Source of the DNA: Aphelocoma coerulescens
Taxonomy: Eukaryota; Chordata; Aves; Passeriformes; Corvidae
Length of the DNA stretch: 64,000 nt
Reading direction: 5' to 3'
Assembly: GCF_041296385.1 (NCBI RefSeq)
Contig: NW_027183616.1
Coordinates: 108,599 to 172,598 of the forward strand
Positions within the stretch are counted from its first letter, which is position 1, and each line of letters begins with the position of its first letter. A program made the translations under genes and the position numbers. Positions 45,526 to 62,724 of this stretch are shown piece after piece. A model generated the notes under the pieces. The model searched no databases and had not been told where the DNA came from. It saw only the letters and a list, made by a program, of their open reading frames with translations.

Positions 45526-45850
45526 ACCGCCAGGAAAGGGGAACAAGCTGGGCCTGCTCCCTCCTCCTGCCCCTCCCTGAGGGGCGGCTGGCGCTGGGGG
45601 ATGCCAGGGCACGGGGGGCGGGTGGGGGGGCAACATCTCCGCAGGGCGGGCGGAGCGGGAGCGGCCACGGGGCGCGTGGGGCGGGGCAGGGCCCCTCTGT
45701 GAGGGGGGAGAGCCTTGGGCCGCTGGGAAGCAGCGCAAAGCCATGAACAGGACAGCCCGTCCAGAGCGCACGGCTTCGAAGGCGCTGTCCAGCTTAGGCC
45801 CAGTGTGGCAAGGAAGGGAATCTTCCAGGGTTCTGAAGGTTTTACAGCCT

Positions 45851-45856
45851 TTTATT
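45851..45856 (-). terminator. Poly(A) signal of the complete PAK-like gene
   Basis: TTTATT reads AATAAA on the minus strand (GGCAATAAAAGGCTG), about 465 bp after the stop codon at 46,321-46,323. The intervening 3' UTR contains the GAAGAT hexanucleotide repeat. Confidence 0.6.
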
Positions 45857-45904
45857 GCCAGTCCTGCTGAAACCAAGGGCTGAAACCAAGGGTCTTCCAG
45901 CTAC

Positions 45905-45956
45905 TTCTTCATCTTCATCTTCATCTTCATCTTCATCTTCATCTTCATCTTCATCA
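45905..45956. repeat. (CTTCAT)n hexanucleotide in PAK 3' UTR, copy A
   Basis: About eight to nine hexamers CTTCAT; copy A' (54,926-54,971) is one to two units shorter. It lies after the PAK stop codon in the inferred transcript. Confidence 0.92.
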
Positions 45957-46320
45957 TTCTGTCCTCCTGGTGACCTGTTCAGGCTGACAGCTCATGCCTG
46001 GTCCAGTTCTGCTGAGTCCCAGCTTTTTCTTTCATAGCTTAATCATCAGGATGACGATTGGTCCATTTCTAGCTCCAGGATAGTTCTCAGCTTCCCTACA
46101 TCAGCAATACTCTACTCTTAGCTAAACAATGCTCCTTTAATGAAACTTTCTGGGGACTGGAGTCCTAACGAAAACCAGCTAAGCTAAGAAAATCTCAAAA
46201 CCATAAACTTCCTAACTATGGAACAGCTAAATTATAAAACTCAGGGGATGGCCGAATCTTCTCTTAAATACGGTACATCCCCTCTTCACTCCTCTGGGCT
46301 GGCGGGGCACCAAGGCCTCC

Positions 46321-53007
<6,687 letters not shown>

Positions 53008-53215
53008 TCTAGCAGTGCTGTGCGGGTTTGCACACTGAATGCCACCCGGGGGAAAAACCAAGACTCCTCTCGGGGTGCAGGCCGTCTGCTGAGAACGCCT
53101 CAGTCACGAGGGTCCTCCTGCAGCGAGCGAGCCAAAGAGCTGCTCTGGACAAGGAGGCCTCGCGCGCGCCGGGACAACGTCGCGCTGACAGCACTGTGAT
53201 GCGGCCCGGCTCCCT

Positions 53216-53223
53216 TGACGTCA
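53216..53223. promoter_or_regulatory. Perfect CRE palindrome TGACGTCA upstream of the PAK-like gene
   Basis: About 210 bp upstream of the ATG at 53,007 on the minus strand. Surroundings are CpG-rich (GCGCGCGCC at 53,161) and there is no TATA box nearby, as in CpG-type promoters. A second half-site (TGACGCAA) lies near 53,288. CREB/CREM-type control is an inference. Confidence 0.7.
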
Positions 53224-54871
53224 CAATAGCAGCCGCTCTGGCTCTGTTGGCGTAGTTACGCCCGGCAACCGAAATCTTCTGTACAGCTGACGCAAAAGAA
53301 AAGCCTGGGAAGATCTCCTCAGTCATAAAGCAGGAGAAAAAATCCTTACCGTCCATAAGCCAGTGCTCAAGGCATCCCGGGGTAACTCCGAAAATGCACC
53401 GATCCAGCAGGCCCCCAAGAAATCCAAGCAAACGTGGCTTTTCCTCCCCAAGGCTTTGACTAAAAGCAAGTGTGCTTGTTCCTGCTGGCATCTTTGTTGC
53501 TTCTGAAAGCCCTAACTGCTTTGATGACATTTAGGGGACAAAAGAAGCCAAGGAAATCAGTTTCCAGGAGTACTGCCGTGCGCAGTTGCCTCTTGAGCAC
53601 GTAGGTGCATGCTGACCTTTGCTCGGACTCACTTTGGAGCCTGACCTCCCTTTCTGGCAGGGAGGTGTTGGCTTGTCTCCTGACACAAAGCTCCTCTCTT
53701 CCTGCTTGCTCTTTCTTTGGCACCTTAACGTCGGACAACATGCAGAAGAGCTGCGCGCTGATTCTCGGGCTGCCACAGTTTTGTTGTGTTGCAGCTCTGG
53801 CAGCAGCCTGCGGCTACCGCTCTGCGGTGGCCTGCAGGTGCCGAGCCCAAAGAAGGCCCGTTTCAAGCAGTCAAAAGCTGCAGCCTCACAGATGTTTGCC
53901 CAGGCTCCATGCTCCCTGTAAGATTCCTTGCAGACATTTGGATAGCCACATCCCAAAGAAAATGAGATGCAGTCATTCCCTTCTCTGTCAAAAGCTCCAG
54001 TAAAAGGCAGGAGCCAGCTTGAAAGAGGAGAGCAAGTACTGAGTGGGAGAGGGAAACGAGTGCATGCAACTCTTCTGGAAACCAACTCTGCTTGCCCATG
54101 CACGAATGACTCCGGGCTTAGCTCTCTTTTCTGGTGACTCAGCACAGACACGTCCTGTCTGCTGGGGGACAACTGCTGCAGTGTCTTTGAGGAGCTTCAC
54201 ACTGGGCTCTTCACACGTCGGATGCTGCGGGTGCCATTTGAAAATCGATGCAATGGCTGAAAGGCCCAGCTGCACCTTGAAATTCTGTTGCTGAAAAACT
54301 GCAGTAATTTACCAGGGTAATTCTCCCAATTTGAAAGCGTCTCGTTTTCCCCATCTCCTAGAGAGCTAACGTCAACCAGCCAGTTATAGAGCTTACAGAA
54401 GGAAGAATGAGGCCTTAGCAGGGAAAGCCGAGCGTAGGCCCTCGGACTCCCTTGAGCAGAGCGCGTTAGTGCCCCAAAAGGACCAGAGAGGGAAGCGTTT
54501 GGGGGACGTGCCATTTCAGCCCTCCTTGGCTCTTGGATGCCACGTGACCGCCAGGAAAGGGGAACAAGCTGGGCCTGCTCCCTCCTCCTGCCCCTCCCTG
54601 AGGGGCGGCTGGCGCTGGGGGATGCCAGGGCACGGGGGGCGGGTGGGGGGGCAACATCTCCGCAGGGCGGGCGGAGCGGGAGCGGCCACGGGGCGCGTGG
54701 GGCGGGGCAGGGCCCCTCTGTGAGGGGGGAGAGCCTTGGGCCGCTGGGAAGCAGCGCAAAGCCATGAACAGGACAGCCCGTCCAGAGCGCACGGCTTCGA
54801 AGGCGCTGTCCAGCTTAGGCCCAGTGTGGCAAGGAAGGGAATCTTCCAGGGTTCTGAAGGTTTTACAGCCT

Positions 54872-54877
54872 TTTATT
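54872..54877 (-). terminator. Poly(A) signal of a missing upstream PAK-like gene
   Basis: AATAAA on the minus strand in the same context as 45,851-45,856. The gene it would serve should lie to the right of 55,127, but that sequence is unrelated. Confidence 0.5.
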
Positions 54878-54925
54878 GCCAGTCCTGCTGAAACCAAGGG
54901 CTGAAACCAAGGGTCTTCCAGCTAC

Positions 54926-54971
54926 TTCTTCATCTTCATCTTCATCTTCATCTTCATCTTCATCTTCATCA
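54926..54971. repeat. (CTTCAT)n hexanucleotide, copy A'
   Basis: Shorter counterpart of 45,905-45,956, in the 3' UTR remnant of the missing PAK-like gene. Confidence 0.92.
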
Positions 54972-55127
54972 TTCTGTCCTCCTGGTGACCTGTTCAGGCT
55001 GACAGCTCATGCCTGGTCCAGTTCTGCTGAGTCCCAGCTTTTTCTTTCATAGCTTAATCATCAGGATGACGATTGGTCCATTTCTAGCTCCAGGATAATT
55101 CTCAGCTTCCCTACATCAGCAATACTC

Positions 55128-55470
55128 CACTTTTCACCACCGTCACCTCTCGCCGCTCTCTCGGTGCAACTCTTCAGTGACACGGGGCTGCGGAGATTCC
55201 CTGGTGTGGGTCTTTTATTGCATTTTATTCTATTCTCCCTACTGTTTTTTTCTATTCTCACCTCTCACCCTCCTCGGCACTGCCCTTCTGGCCACACCCG
55301 ACAGCGCCCGTCCCGCCGTGCGGCTCGTCAGTGACACCGGGCGCCGCGGACATCCCGGTGCAGTTTTTTATTCTCTTTTACTCTGTTCTCTGTATTTTAA
55401 TCTACTCAACCTCCGCCCGTCCCTCGGTGCAGCTCCTTCAGACGCGGGCGGGGGAGACGCGTCTCGGTGC
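55128..55470. repeat. Degenerate ~130-bp tandem repeats leading into TTCTC tract
   Basis: Three loosely related blocks share a CCTCTCNCC, TCGGTGCAACTC, GTGACACGGGGC, CATCCCGGTGCAG order and a T-rich tail (TTTTATTCTATTCTC, TTTTATTCTCTTTTAC). The tail of each block drifts toward TTCTC, suggesting that the microsatellite arose from it. Confidence 0.6.
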
Positions 55471-55622
55471 GGCTCTTCTCTTCTCTTCTCTTCTCTTCTC
55501 TTCTCTTCTCTTCTCTTCTCTTCTCTTCTCTTCTCTTCTCTTCTCTTCTCTTCTCTTCTCTTCTCTTCTCTTCTCTTCTCTTCTCTTCTCTTCTCTTCTC
55601 TTCTCTTCTCTTCTCTTCTCTT
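55471..55622. repeat. (TTCTC)n microsatellite, ~30 copies
   Basis: Perfect pentanucleotide over about 150 bp; pure pyrimidine strand. Frames through it give artificial SSLLF repeats. Confidence 0.97.
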
Positions 55623-55639
55623 CATTTCCTTATGTTCCC

Positions 55640-57225
55640 AGCCCACCCGTGCCGCGGAGCGACTCCTTCAGGGACCCGGCGTGGCACAAACCCCTCGGGG
55701 CGGCTCCAACAGAGCCCCGCCCGCCGCCGCTCCCCGAGGCCTCCCCGCTGCTCCCTGGCCATCGGACACCGCAGGCCGACCTGGCCCCTTCTTCTTCTTC
55801 CTCTTCCTCCTCCTCCTGCCGGGATTCAGCCCCCGCCGCCGCCCGGCTCCTTCTGCCGCTCCTGCCCGGCACGAAGCGGCGCTGCTGCTGACGGGGCCGG
55901 AGCGCGGCTGCCCCGCGACTGCCCCGCGCCTCAGGGCCGGGCCGGGGAGTGACCGCACGGCTGGGGAGGGACCCCCGCTGGACACGGCAAGGATTCCTGT
56001 CCCTCCGGGGGAAGCACGGACTCACCGAAACTCCCATCCCTTCTCCGTGCGCCGCTGGCCAGAGGAGGGAGGGAAACGGGGATTGCTCTGGAGTTTTACA
56101 TTCAATCCTTACAAAGCAGAGTCACAGATGGAGCTCTGCTTTCAGCTTCAAACGAGGGAATCCAACGGGAGCGCTGGCGCTTCTGTAACCTCAAGCTGTT
56201 CCTTGATACTCGACACTTTAGTTCTGGCCATAGGAAGCCCTTCAAGCAGCAATGGCTCTCCCAGGCACTGGTTTCTGGCTCACACCCAGCTCGGAGCTTG
56301 GACAAGGAACCCAAAGTCCCAGGAGAAGAAGCTCTGCTGTTACTTTCTTTATTCAGTTCTTTTTATTATATTTTAGATATCATCTATATTTTACTGGATT
56401 TTTTTCTTTTTCTAAAATCTTGTGTTTATTCTCTCTTTGCCCCCTCCAGCCCTTGTCCCCCTCCCGGAGGTTTGTGGGGCACTGCTGTCCCTCAGCCCTT
56501 CCTGCCCCGGCACCCGCGGCCGCTCCGGTGCCCTCAGGCCCCAGCTCAAAGCGAAACCACAAAACCCTCTGGAAAGAAAGCCGGTCTGGGGGAAAACCCT
56601 GCAGGGGGAATTGAATGCCACGGACAGCGATTGCTGAGAGTTGGAGATTCCAAACACTCCAAGGGGCCGGAGGGAACCACGCTGCGGCCTCGGGGCCTCC
56701 CTGGGGCACTGCGGGGACCCCCGAGCAGAGCGACTCTTCCCGCTCCCCAAAATCCGCAGCTTTGGGTCAGCTGAGGAAAGGAGCTGGAAAAAGGGTCTGG
56801 AAAGGGGCTGGAGCCCGAGGGGACCCCTCAGCCTTGGCCCGGAGCAGCCGCAGGAAAATGCCCCGGAAACCAAGGAAATCGATGGAAGTAATGAGGAATT
56901 TTTGAACTCTTTCCGCTGCTGTTTCCAGAAAGTCCCGGCCGGATCCTGCTGGGAGGAGCCGGGGATGGGGTGGGGCCTCAGGGCTTAATTGGGGAGAAAA
57001 GTTGAACTGGGGCAAGGAAACTTTAATGGTGGGGAGAAAATGTGAACGGAGGGGATTTGAATGGGAGGGGATGATTTGAATTGGGCAGAGAAAATGAATT
57101 GGGGGAGGAGCCCCCCAGCCCTCGGCTGTGCCCCGAAGATGCTGCCACCGGTTCCCCTGCTCCCACCCCCCGGGCTGGGGGCACGGAGCTGCCGCTGCTC
57201 CCCAGGAATGCCACGGGATAAAAAC
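55640..57225. other. GC-rich then mixed sequence; no gene recognised
   Basis: 55,640-56,000 is CpG-rich and could be an unassigned promoter or first exon; frames on both strands resemble no family. 56,350-56,420 is T-rich. The part from about 57,110 (GAAGATGCTGCCACCGG, CCCAGGAATGCCACGG) probably belongs to the intron of the MHC class II gene end that follows. Confidence 0.35.
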
Positions 57226-57229
57226 TCCA

Positions 57230-57890
57230 CTCAAGCTTTTATGTTCCCAGTCATTCCCAAGAAGATCCCACTTGCCCCCAACATGGTCCCAGTTGTTCCC
57301 AGTCATGTCCTGTATGGTTCCTTTCACTCTCAGTCCCTCCCAGTAGGAGTAAGGTACAGCCCCAGTCACTTCCAGTATGAACCCAGCCACTCCCAGTCAG
57401 TCCCTCTATGATGCCTTTTGCCCCATCATGGACCCAGTTGCTCAAAGCATGATCCCAGTATGAGTCCAGTCACCCCCAGGATGATTCCAGGTAACTTCCC
57501 AGTATGAGTCTGGTTTGATCCCTGTCACCCCCAGTATGATCCCAGTCACTCCCAGATACTCCCAGCACTATGCCAGTCACTGCAACATGACCCTGTCACT
57601 CCCACTATGATCCCACTATGACCCCAGTATGGACCAGCTGCTCCCAGGATGATCCCAATTGCCCCCTGCATCTTTCCAATTGTGCCCTTTCACCACCACT
57701 GTGGTTCCAGTCACTCCCAGTACAATCCCAGTCATTCCCAGTATGATGCAAATCACTCCCAGTATATCCCAGCAGCACCCATTGGGCCTCAGTATGTTCC
57801 CAGTAACCCTCAGTGTGGTCCCAATATATCCCAGTATAATCCCTGGTGCTCCAAATCTGGCCCTGTCCAGTCCTGATCCTGGTGCCAGTG
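57230..57890 (+). repeat. MHC class II beta intron minisatellite
   Basis: Repeats of CCCAGTCACTCCCAGTATGA with period near 20-28 bp, then a GTCCATCCCATTCTGTCCCA repeat. Such CCCAGT-rich repeats are typical of introns of passerine MHC class II beta genes, and the transmembrane exon follows directly. Confidence 0.8.
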
Positions 57891-58048
57891 TATCCTCCTG
57901 TCCCATTCTGTCCTAGTCCATCCCATTCTGTCCCAGTCCATCCCATTCTGTCCCAGTCCATTCCGGTCCCTTCCCGTCAGCCGCCGCCGTTTTCCGGATC
58001 CTTCTGCCGTCCACCCCCCCCCCCAAAGCTGCCCCTCCACCCCCCAAG

Positions 58049-58235
58049 ATGCTGACGGGGATCGGGGGCTTCGTGTTGGGCTTTGTCTTCCTGGCGCTGG
58101 GGCTCGGCTTCTACCTGCGCAAGCAGGTGACGGGAGGGGCCCGGGGGTCGTGTCCCCCCTCCCCCGGAGCTCTGAGGTCCCCCGGGGCCCCCCAGCCCGG
58201 TGTCACCCCCTTTGCTCTGCCCACAGAGCTCCTGA
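58049..58235 (+). pseudogene. MHC class II beta, transmembrane and cytoplasmic exons only, copy 2
   Basis: Same two exons as copy 1: transmembrane exon from 58,049 to the donor at 58,127 (FVLGFVFLALGLGFYLRKQ) and a tail exon at 58,227-58,235 adding Ser-Ser-stop. Here the upstream intron repeat is retained, unlike copy 1 where an LTR cut it off, but beta-1 and beta-2 exons are still absent back to 55.1 kb. Confidence 0.8.
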
Positions 58236-59836
58236 GCCACCGGTGGCCGCAGCCCCTCCCCGTGGCCTCGGGCCCGGCCGGGACCCCCCGCTCCATCCCC
58301 GCGCTGATTTTGGGGGTCGTGTGTCCCCCCCAGCCCCGCTGTCACTCTGCCCCTGCCCGGCTGCTCCCAGTGTTTCCAGGAAGGCTTCCCAGTTCGCCCC
58401 GGTCCCGTTTATTGGGAAACAGTGGGAAGGGACTTTGGGGGATCCCGCGGGGGGACCGAGAGTGGAGGGGGCAGAACCGGCCCCAGGATGGATCGAGAAT
58501 GGGGACCCCCGTGTGTCACCCCTGTGTCACCCCCCCCCCCCGGGGGGCCCTTGGGAGGCACCTGAACCCCAAATCGGCACCCAGCGAACCCCAAAGGCGC
58601 AGAGACCCCCCCCCTAAGCCGCCCCACAGCCCCCAACGACCAACCAAAATCCCCCGCGAGTATCAGATAATCAGAGAAGGCGTTGAACAACCTTCAGCCA
58701 ATCAGAGCGCGCGGCGCTGGTGACTCACCAGTTGCCAGGCAGACCCGCAGCGCTCAGCGCTCCCCACCCGGACCCCGCCTGCGCCCCCCCTCGCTCCCAG
58801 CGCCCCCCGCCAGGGGAATTTGAGGAGGGGGCGCGTGGGGGGCGCCCAGGCCGGGCCCAGAGCCCAGCCCTGCCCCAGCCCGACCTCTCCCGGCTCCATC
58901 CCGGCTCCATCCCGGCTCCTCCCGCGGGATGCGACCGCGCTGGGAAAACGGGGGGCCAAGGGTGGGCGCTGGGCCCAGGGGGAGCAGGAGAAAGGATGGG
59001 GGAGGAGGAGAAGGAGAAGGAGGCACCTTTTAATGATATTTTACTGAGTCTCATTTTTTAGAGACCGGGATCAATACTCCCCAGCCGTCAGGGCGAGTCC
59101 CTCAGGGCTGCGGGGCCCTGCTGCCGGCTCACCCCGTGCCAGCCCAGCGCCAGCGCTCAGCGGGGCTTTGGCTTCCCGTGCCCTTTCCCGTGTCCCCAGC
59201 CCAGCGTCACCACCCCCGTGTCCCTAGGTCGTGCCCCACCCCTGCCCCCCTCCCCCTTTGTCGAGACACGGAGGATGAGAATTTCCCCACCATCCACCCC
59301 AAGAGTTCCCCCGAGCCCATTTCCTCTCCTGCTTTCCCTTGGCAGCAGAGCCCCACCCCTCCTGGCTGCCCCCTCCTGTCAGGGACTTGGAGAGAGCCAG
59401 GTCCCCCCTGAGCCTCCTTTCCTCCAGGCTCAGCCCCCTCAGATCCCTCAGCTGCCCCTCAGAAGTCCTCCAGAGCCTTCCCCAGCTCCATTCCCATCTC
59501 TGGACGTGCTCCAGCCCCTCCATGTCTTTCTTGCACTTTGAAGCCCAATCGCTGCCCTGTCGCTGCAGGTGCCAAAACCCCAGGGAGACTCCTTGGAAAT
59601 GGGGGTAGAGAGGAGCCCTTCAAAGGGAAACGTGTGCAAAACTGCTCCCAATGGCCGAGCGGGTTTGGTGTGGCTGCGGGAGGAAGAGATGCTCCGGGAC
59701 TCCGCCTCGGCCCCGGAGCGGAGCGGCCCGTGCTGCCCCGGGGCGCGCGGGGCTCGGCCGTGGGGCGCGCGGGGGGGAACGGACACACGGGCACCGGACA
59801 CACGGACACGCGGACAAACGCTCCCAGCGCTTCAGC

Positions 59837-59872
59837 GGCAGCAGCGGCAGCAGCGGCAGCAGCGGCAGCAGC
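59837..59872. repeat. (GGCAGCAGC)4 repeat upstream of PIM copy 2
   Basis: Four copies against six in the other duplicate; otherwise the flanks are nearly identical. Confidence 0.93.
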
Positions 59873-60018
59873 ACAAAAGCAGCGAGTCCACGAACCCTCT
59901 GCGTCCCTTCTCCTGCTCCTCCTCTCCCTCTCCCAGTGTCTCGCACCCTCTCCCGCTCTCCCTTTCGTTCCCCAACCCCCCCTCCCGCGGCCTCCCTCTC
60001 CCCAGGCCCGGCCGGGCC

Positions 60019-62723
60019 ATGCCCCCGGCCCGCCCCCGGCCCCGGGCGGGGCTGCCCCCTCCCCGCCCCCGGGCGTCCCGCCGCGGTCCCGCCTCCGCCC
60101 GGCTCTCGCCGTCCTGGCTGTGGCGCTGCTGGGCGGGCATCAGTGCCTGGCTCCTGGGCAGCATCGCCAGCCCCTGGCTCCGGCTGGCCCGACCCCTACC
60201 CCGGCCCCGGCCCCGGCCCCGGTCCCGGCCTCGGCTCCTCCCGGGGCCCGCCGGGGACACAGGCGGCGCGGCCGCTCCCGCCGCCTCCGCAGCGTCTTCC
60301 CCGCTCCGAGCTCCGCCGCTCTTGAGCGCGGCCGCCGGCCCCGAGCCGCCGGTGGCCCCTCCAAAAGAGCCCCCATGTGGGGATGGCCGGCCCGGGGCGG
60401 TTGAGCGGCGCTCGGGGGCCGTTCCTGGCCCCAGGCCGAGCGCTGACGGCCGCGTCTCGCGGGCACGGAAGGCGCAGCAGGGCCTGAAGGAGCGCTACCG
60501 GCTGGGTTCGCTGCTGGGGCGCGGCGGCTTCGGCAGCGTCTTCGCGGCCACGCGGCTCTCGGACGGCGCCCCGGTGAGTGGCGGGGCCGGCGGCGGGCGC
60601 AGGAGGCGGGGGGCAAAGGAGGAGGAGAAGGAGCATGGGGCTGGGCACGGCGGGCGGCGAGCTCAGCCCGCTGCTCCCCTTGCCTTGCAGGTGGCCATCA
60701 AACGGGTGCCGCGGAACCGCATCGGCCATTGGGGCGAGCTGGTGAGTGAGCGAGGGGCAGCGGGAGAAGCCGGGGCGCGACGGGCGGGGATGAGCCGAGG
60801 CCCGGCAGGGTGGAAGCCGCCAGAACACTTCGAGGGAGAGCGGCCGTGGGGCCAGCGGAGCGCGCAGAGCGTCCCCGGCTGGCTGAGGGCTTCCCGAGCC
60901 CCGGCACGGCATCAGCTCCGCTGACAGCACCGTGCTCCTCCCACAGCCCGACGGCACCCGAGCACCACTGGAGATCGTGCTGCTGGACAAGGTGTCCGCT
61001 GGCTTCCCTGGCATCGTCCAGCTCCACGAGTGGCTGGAGCTCCCCAACAACGTGGTGATGGTGCTGGAGCGCCCGGAGCGGTCTCAGGACCTCCTTCACT
61101 TCATTTGGGCACGGGGCTTCCTGTGCGAGGAGGTGGCGCGGCACCTGTTCCGCCAGGTGCTGGAGGCCGTGCGGCACTGCACCAGCTGCGGGGTCCTGCA
61201 CCGGGACATCAAACCGGAGAACATCCTGGTTGACCTGGCAACCGGGCAGGCCAAACTCATCGACTTTGGCTGTGGCACCTACCTGCAAGCCGCAGCCTAC
61301 ACCAGCTTTGCAGGTGAGCCCACGCAGGGGGAGGCTCCTGGTAGCGGCATCTCACAGCCCAACATCTCACGGCCCAACATCTCACAGCCCAAAGCCAGCT
61401 GTGGCAGGGGGGATTCTCCCTTTTGCTGCCAGTCATGGCAGCCGGAGTCTTCAGCTGAGCTGCTTTTGAGCGGCGCTGGCTGAAGGGCTATTTTCCAGCC
61501 TTGCTGGCAGCCTTTCGCCAGCCACTCTGCCCAGGACTGGCGCTGGGGCTGGGGCAGCCAGCGTCACAGAAACACCCGTGGGTGGGAGTAGCAGAGAGGG
61601 GGGCCCAGAACCTGTGCTCCAGCCCGTTTGGTGTGCAGGCGAGACAGGGCTCGGACTGCTCTGCTGCCCGTGCTTGCCTTGGCTTAAGAATGGTTTCTGG
61701 GGCAGTGCAGGCAGGGAGGATGAAAGCGTGGTTTTTCCCCAGCACCAAGTGGGTTTTTCCTTTGCATGGAATGCTCGGGCCTTGCCAGGGCTTCCGCTGC
61801 CCTCTTGCGACACCAGCGGCTTCTTTTCCAACCCCCAGTTTGTACGCAAGTCCCAGGTGCTGGCAAGAGGGCAGCGGGTCACGCCGCGTGCCGCTGCTGC
61901 GGCCCCCGCATGCCCAGGGATGCTGGGGCGAGGCTCTGGGAGCAGGCAGCGTCCCCCTGAAGAACTCCACCTCTATTCCATAGGAACACCGTCCTACAGC
62001 CCCCCGGAATGGACCCTGTTAGGCTGGTACCACGGCGAGGCAGCGACCGTCTGGTCCCTGGGCATCGTGCTGCACCAGATGGTCTGCGGGGAGCACCCTT
62101 TCAGGAGGGGCTGGCACAGCACCTGGGGCCGGCTCTCGCTCCCACGACGGCTCTCTCCAGGTGGATCCTCGTCTCTGCAGCACGGGGGGAATAGCAGTGC
62201 TGGGAGACAGCAGCGGGCTCAGGAGCATCCCGCACTGGCAGCTGCTGAGCAGGTGGCAATGTCCTGCTCTCCTGCTCTCCTCCAAAGGAAAGAATTGATG
62301 GCAAAGTTTAGGCACATCCCTGAGCACACGCAGCATGGCTGGGATAAGGGCTTTTGGGAGACGGCAGCAAGCGCAGCAGCATCCTGCTCTGGGCAGCTGC
62401 TGAGGAGGTGGCTGTGCCATGGCCGGCTGCAGGCTGGGCACGTGTCCTGCCCTCCTGCTCTCCTGCCAGAGGCAGCAATGCTGGGCAGCTTTGGGCAGCG
62501 CCCTGAGCGCGGCCAGCACGGCCTGGGCACCGCGGGCGGCTGGGACAAGGGGGACGGGAGCCTTCAGCTGACGGGTGCTTTCTGCTTTCTCTCCTTGCAG
62601 CCGGGCTCTGTGGATGCTGAGGCTGCTCTGGGCTCCACCAAGGCTCTGCTGCGGCTCAGCCCCGGGGCCACGAGAAGCCAAAGAAGAAACGCCGTGACCT
62701 GCAGCAGAGACGTGCTTGAGTAG
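60019..62723 (+). pseudogene. PIM-like kinase copy 2, last exon deleted
   Basis: Exons 1-4 are intact at 60,019-60,573, 60,691-60,741, 60,947-61,313 and 61,984-62,160, with the same splice sites and catalytic motifs as the gene at 34,201; a Gly-to-Arg change is seen in the N-terminal tail. Exon 5 is gone: a deletion of about 1.35 kb joins intron 4 (near 62,330) to intron-like sequence of the second PIM copy. If exon 4 splices to the AG at 62,600 only six residues follow before a stop. If intron 4 is retained, the frame stays open for about 187 codons to 62,723. Either product lacks the normal end of the C lobe, so loss of function is likely, but an altered protein is possible. Confidence 0.75.
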
Positions 62724-62724
62724 C

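Larger units (their letters stand above)
43285..46113. repeat. PAK-array spacer, copy A (direct duplicate of 52.30-55.13 kb)
   Basis: Identity begins at a TTTG run and AATAAATTGCATGCACTAATTC, and ends at CATCAGCAATACTC near 46,112. It covers, in minus-strand order, the 3' UTR of the complete PAK-like gene, a GC-rich intergenic spacer, a promoter region and the first coding exon of the next gene. Offset to copy A' is about 9,021 bp on the left side; differences are sparse substitutions and the hexanucleotide length. Confidence 0.93.
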
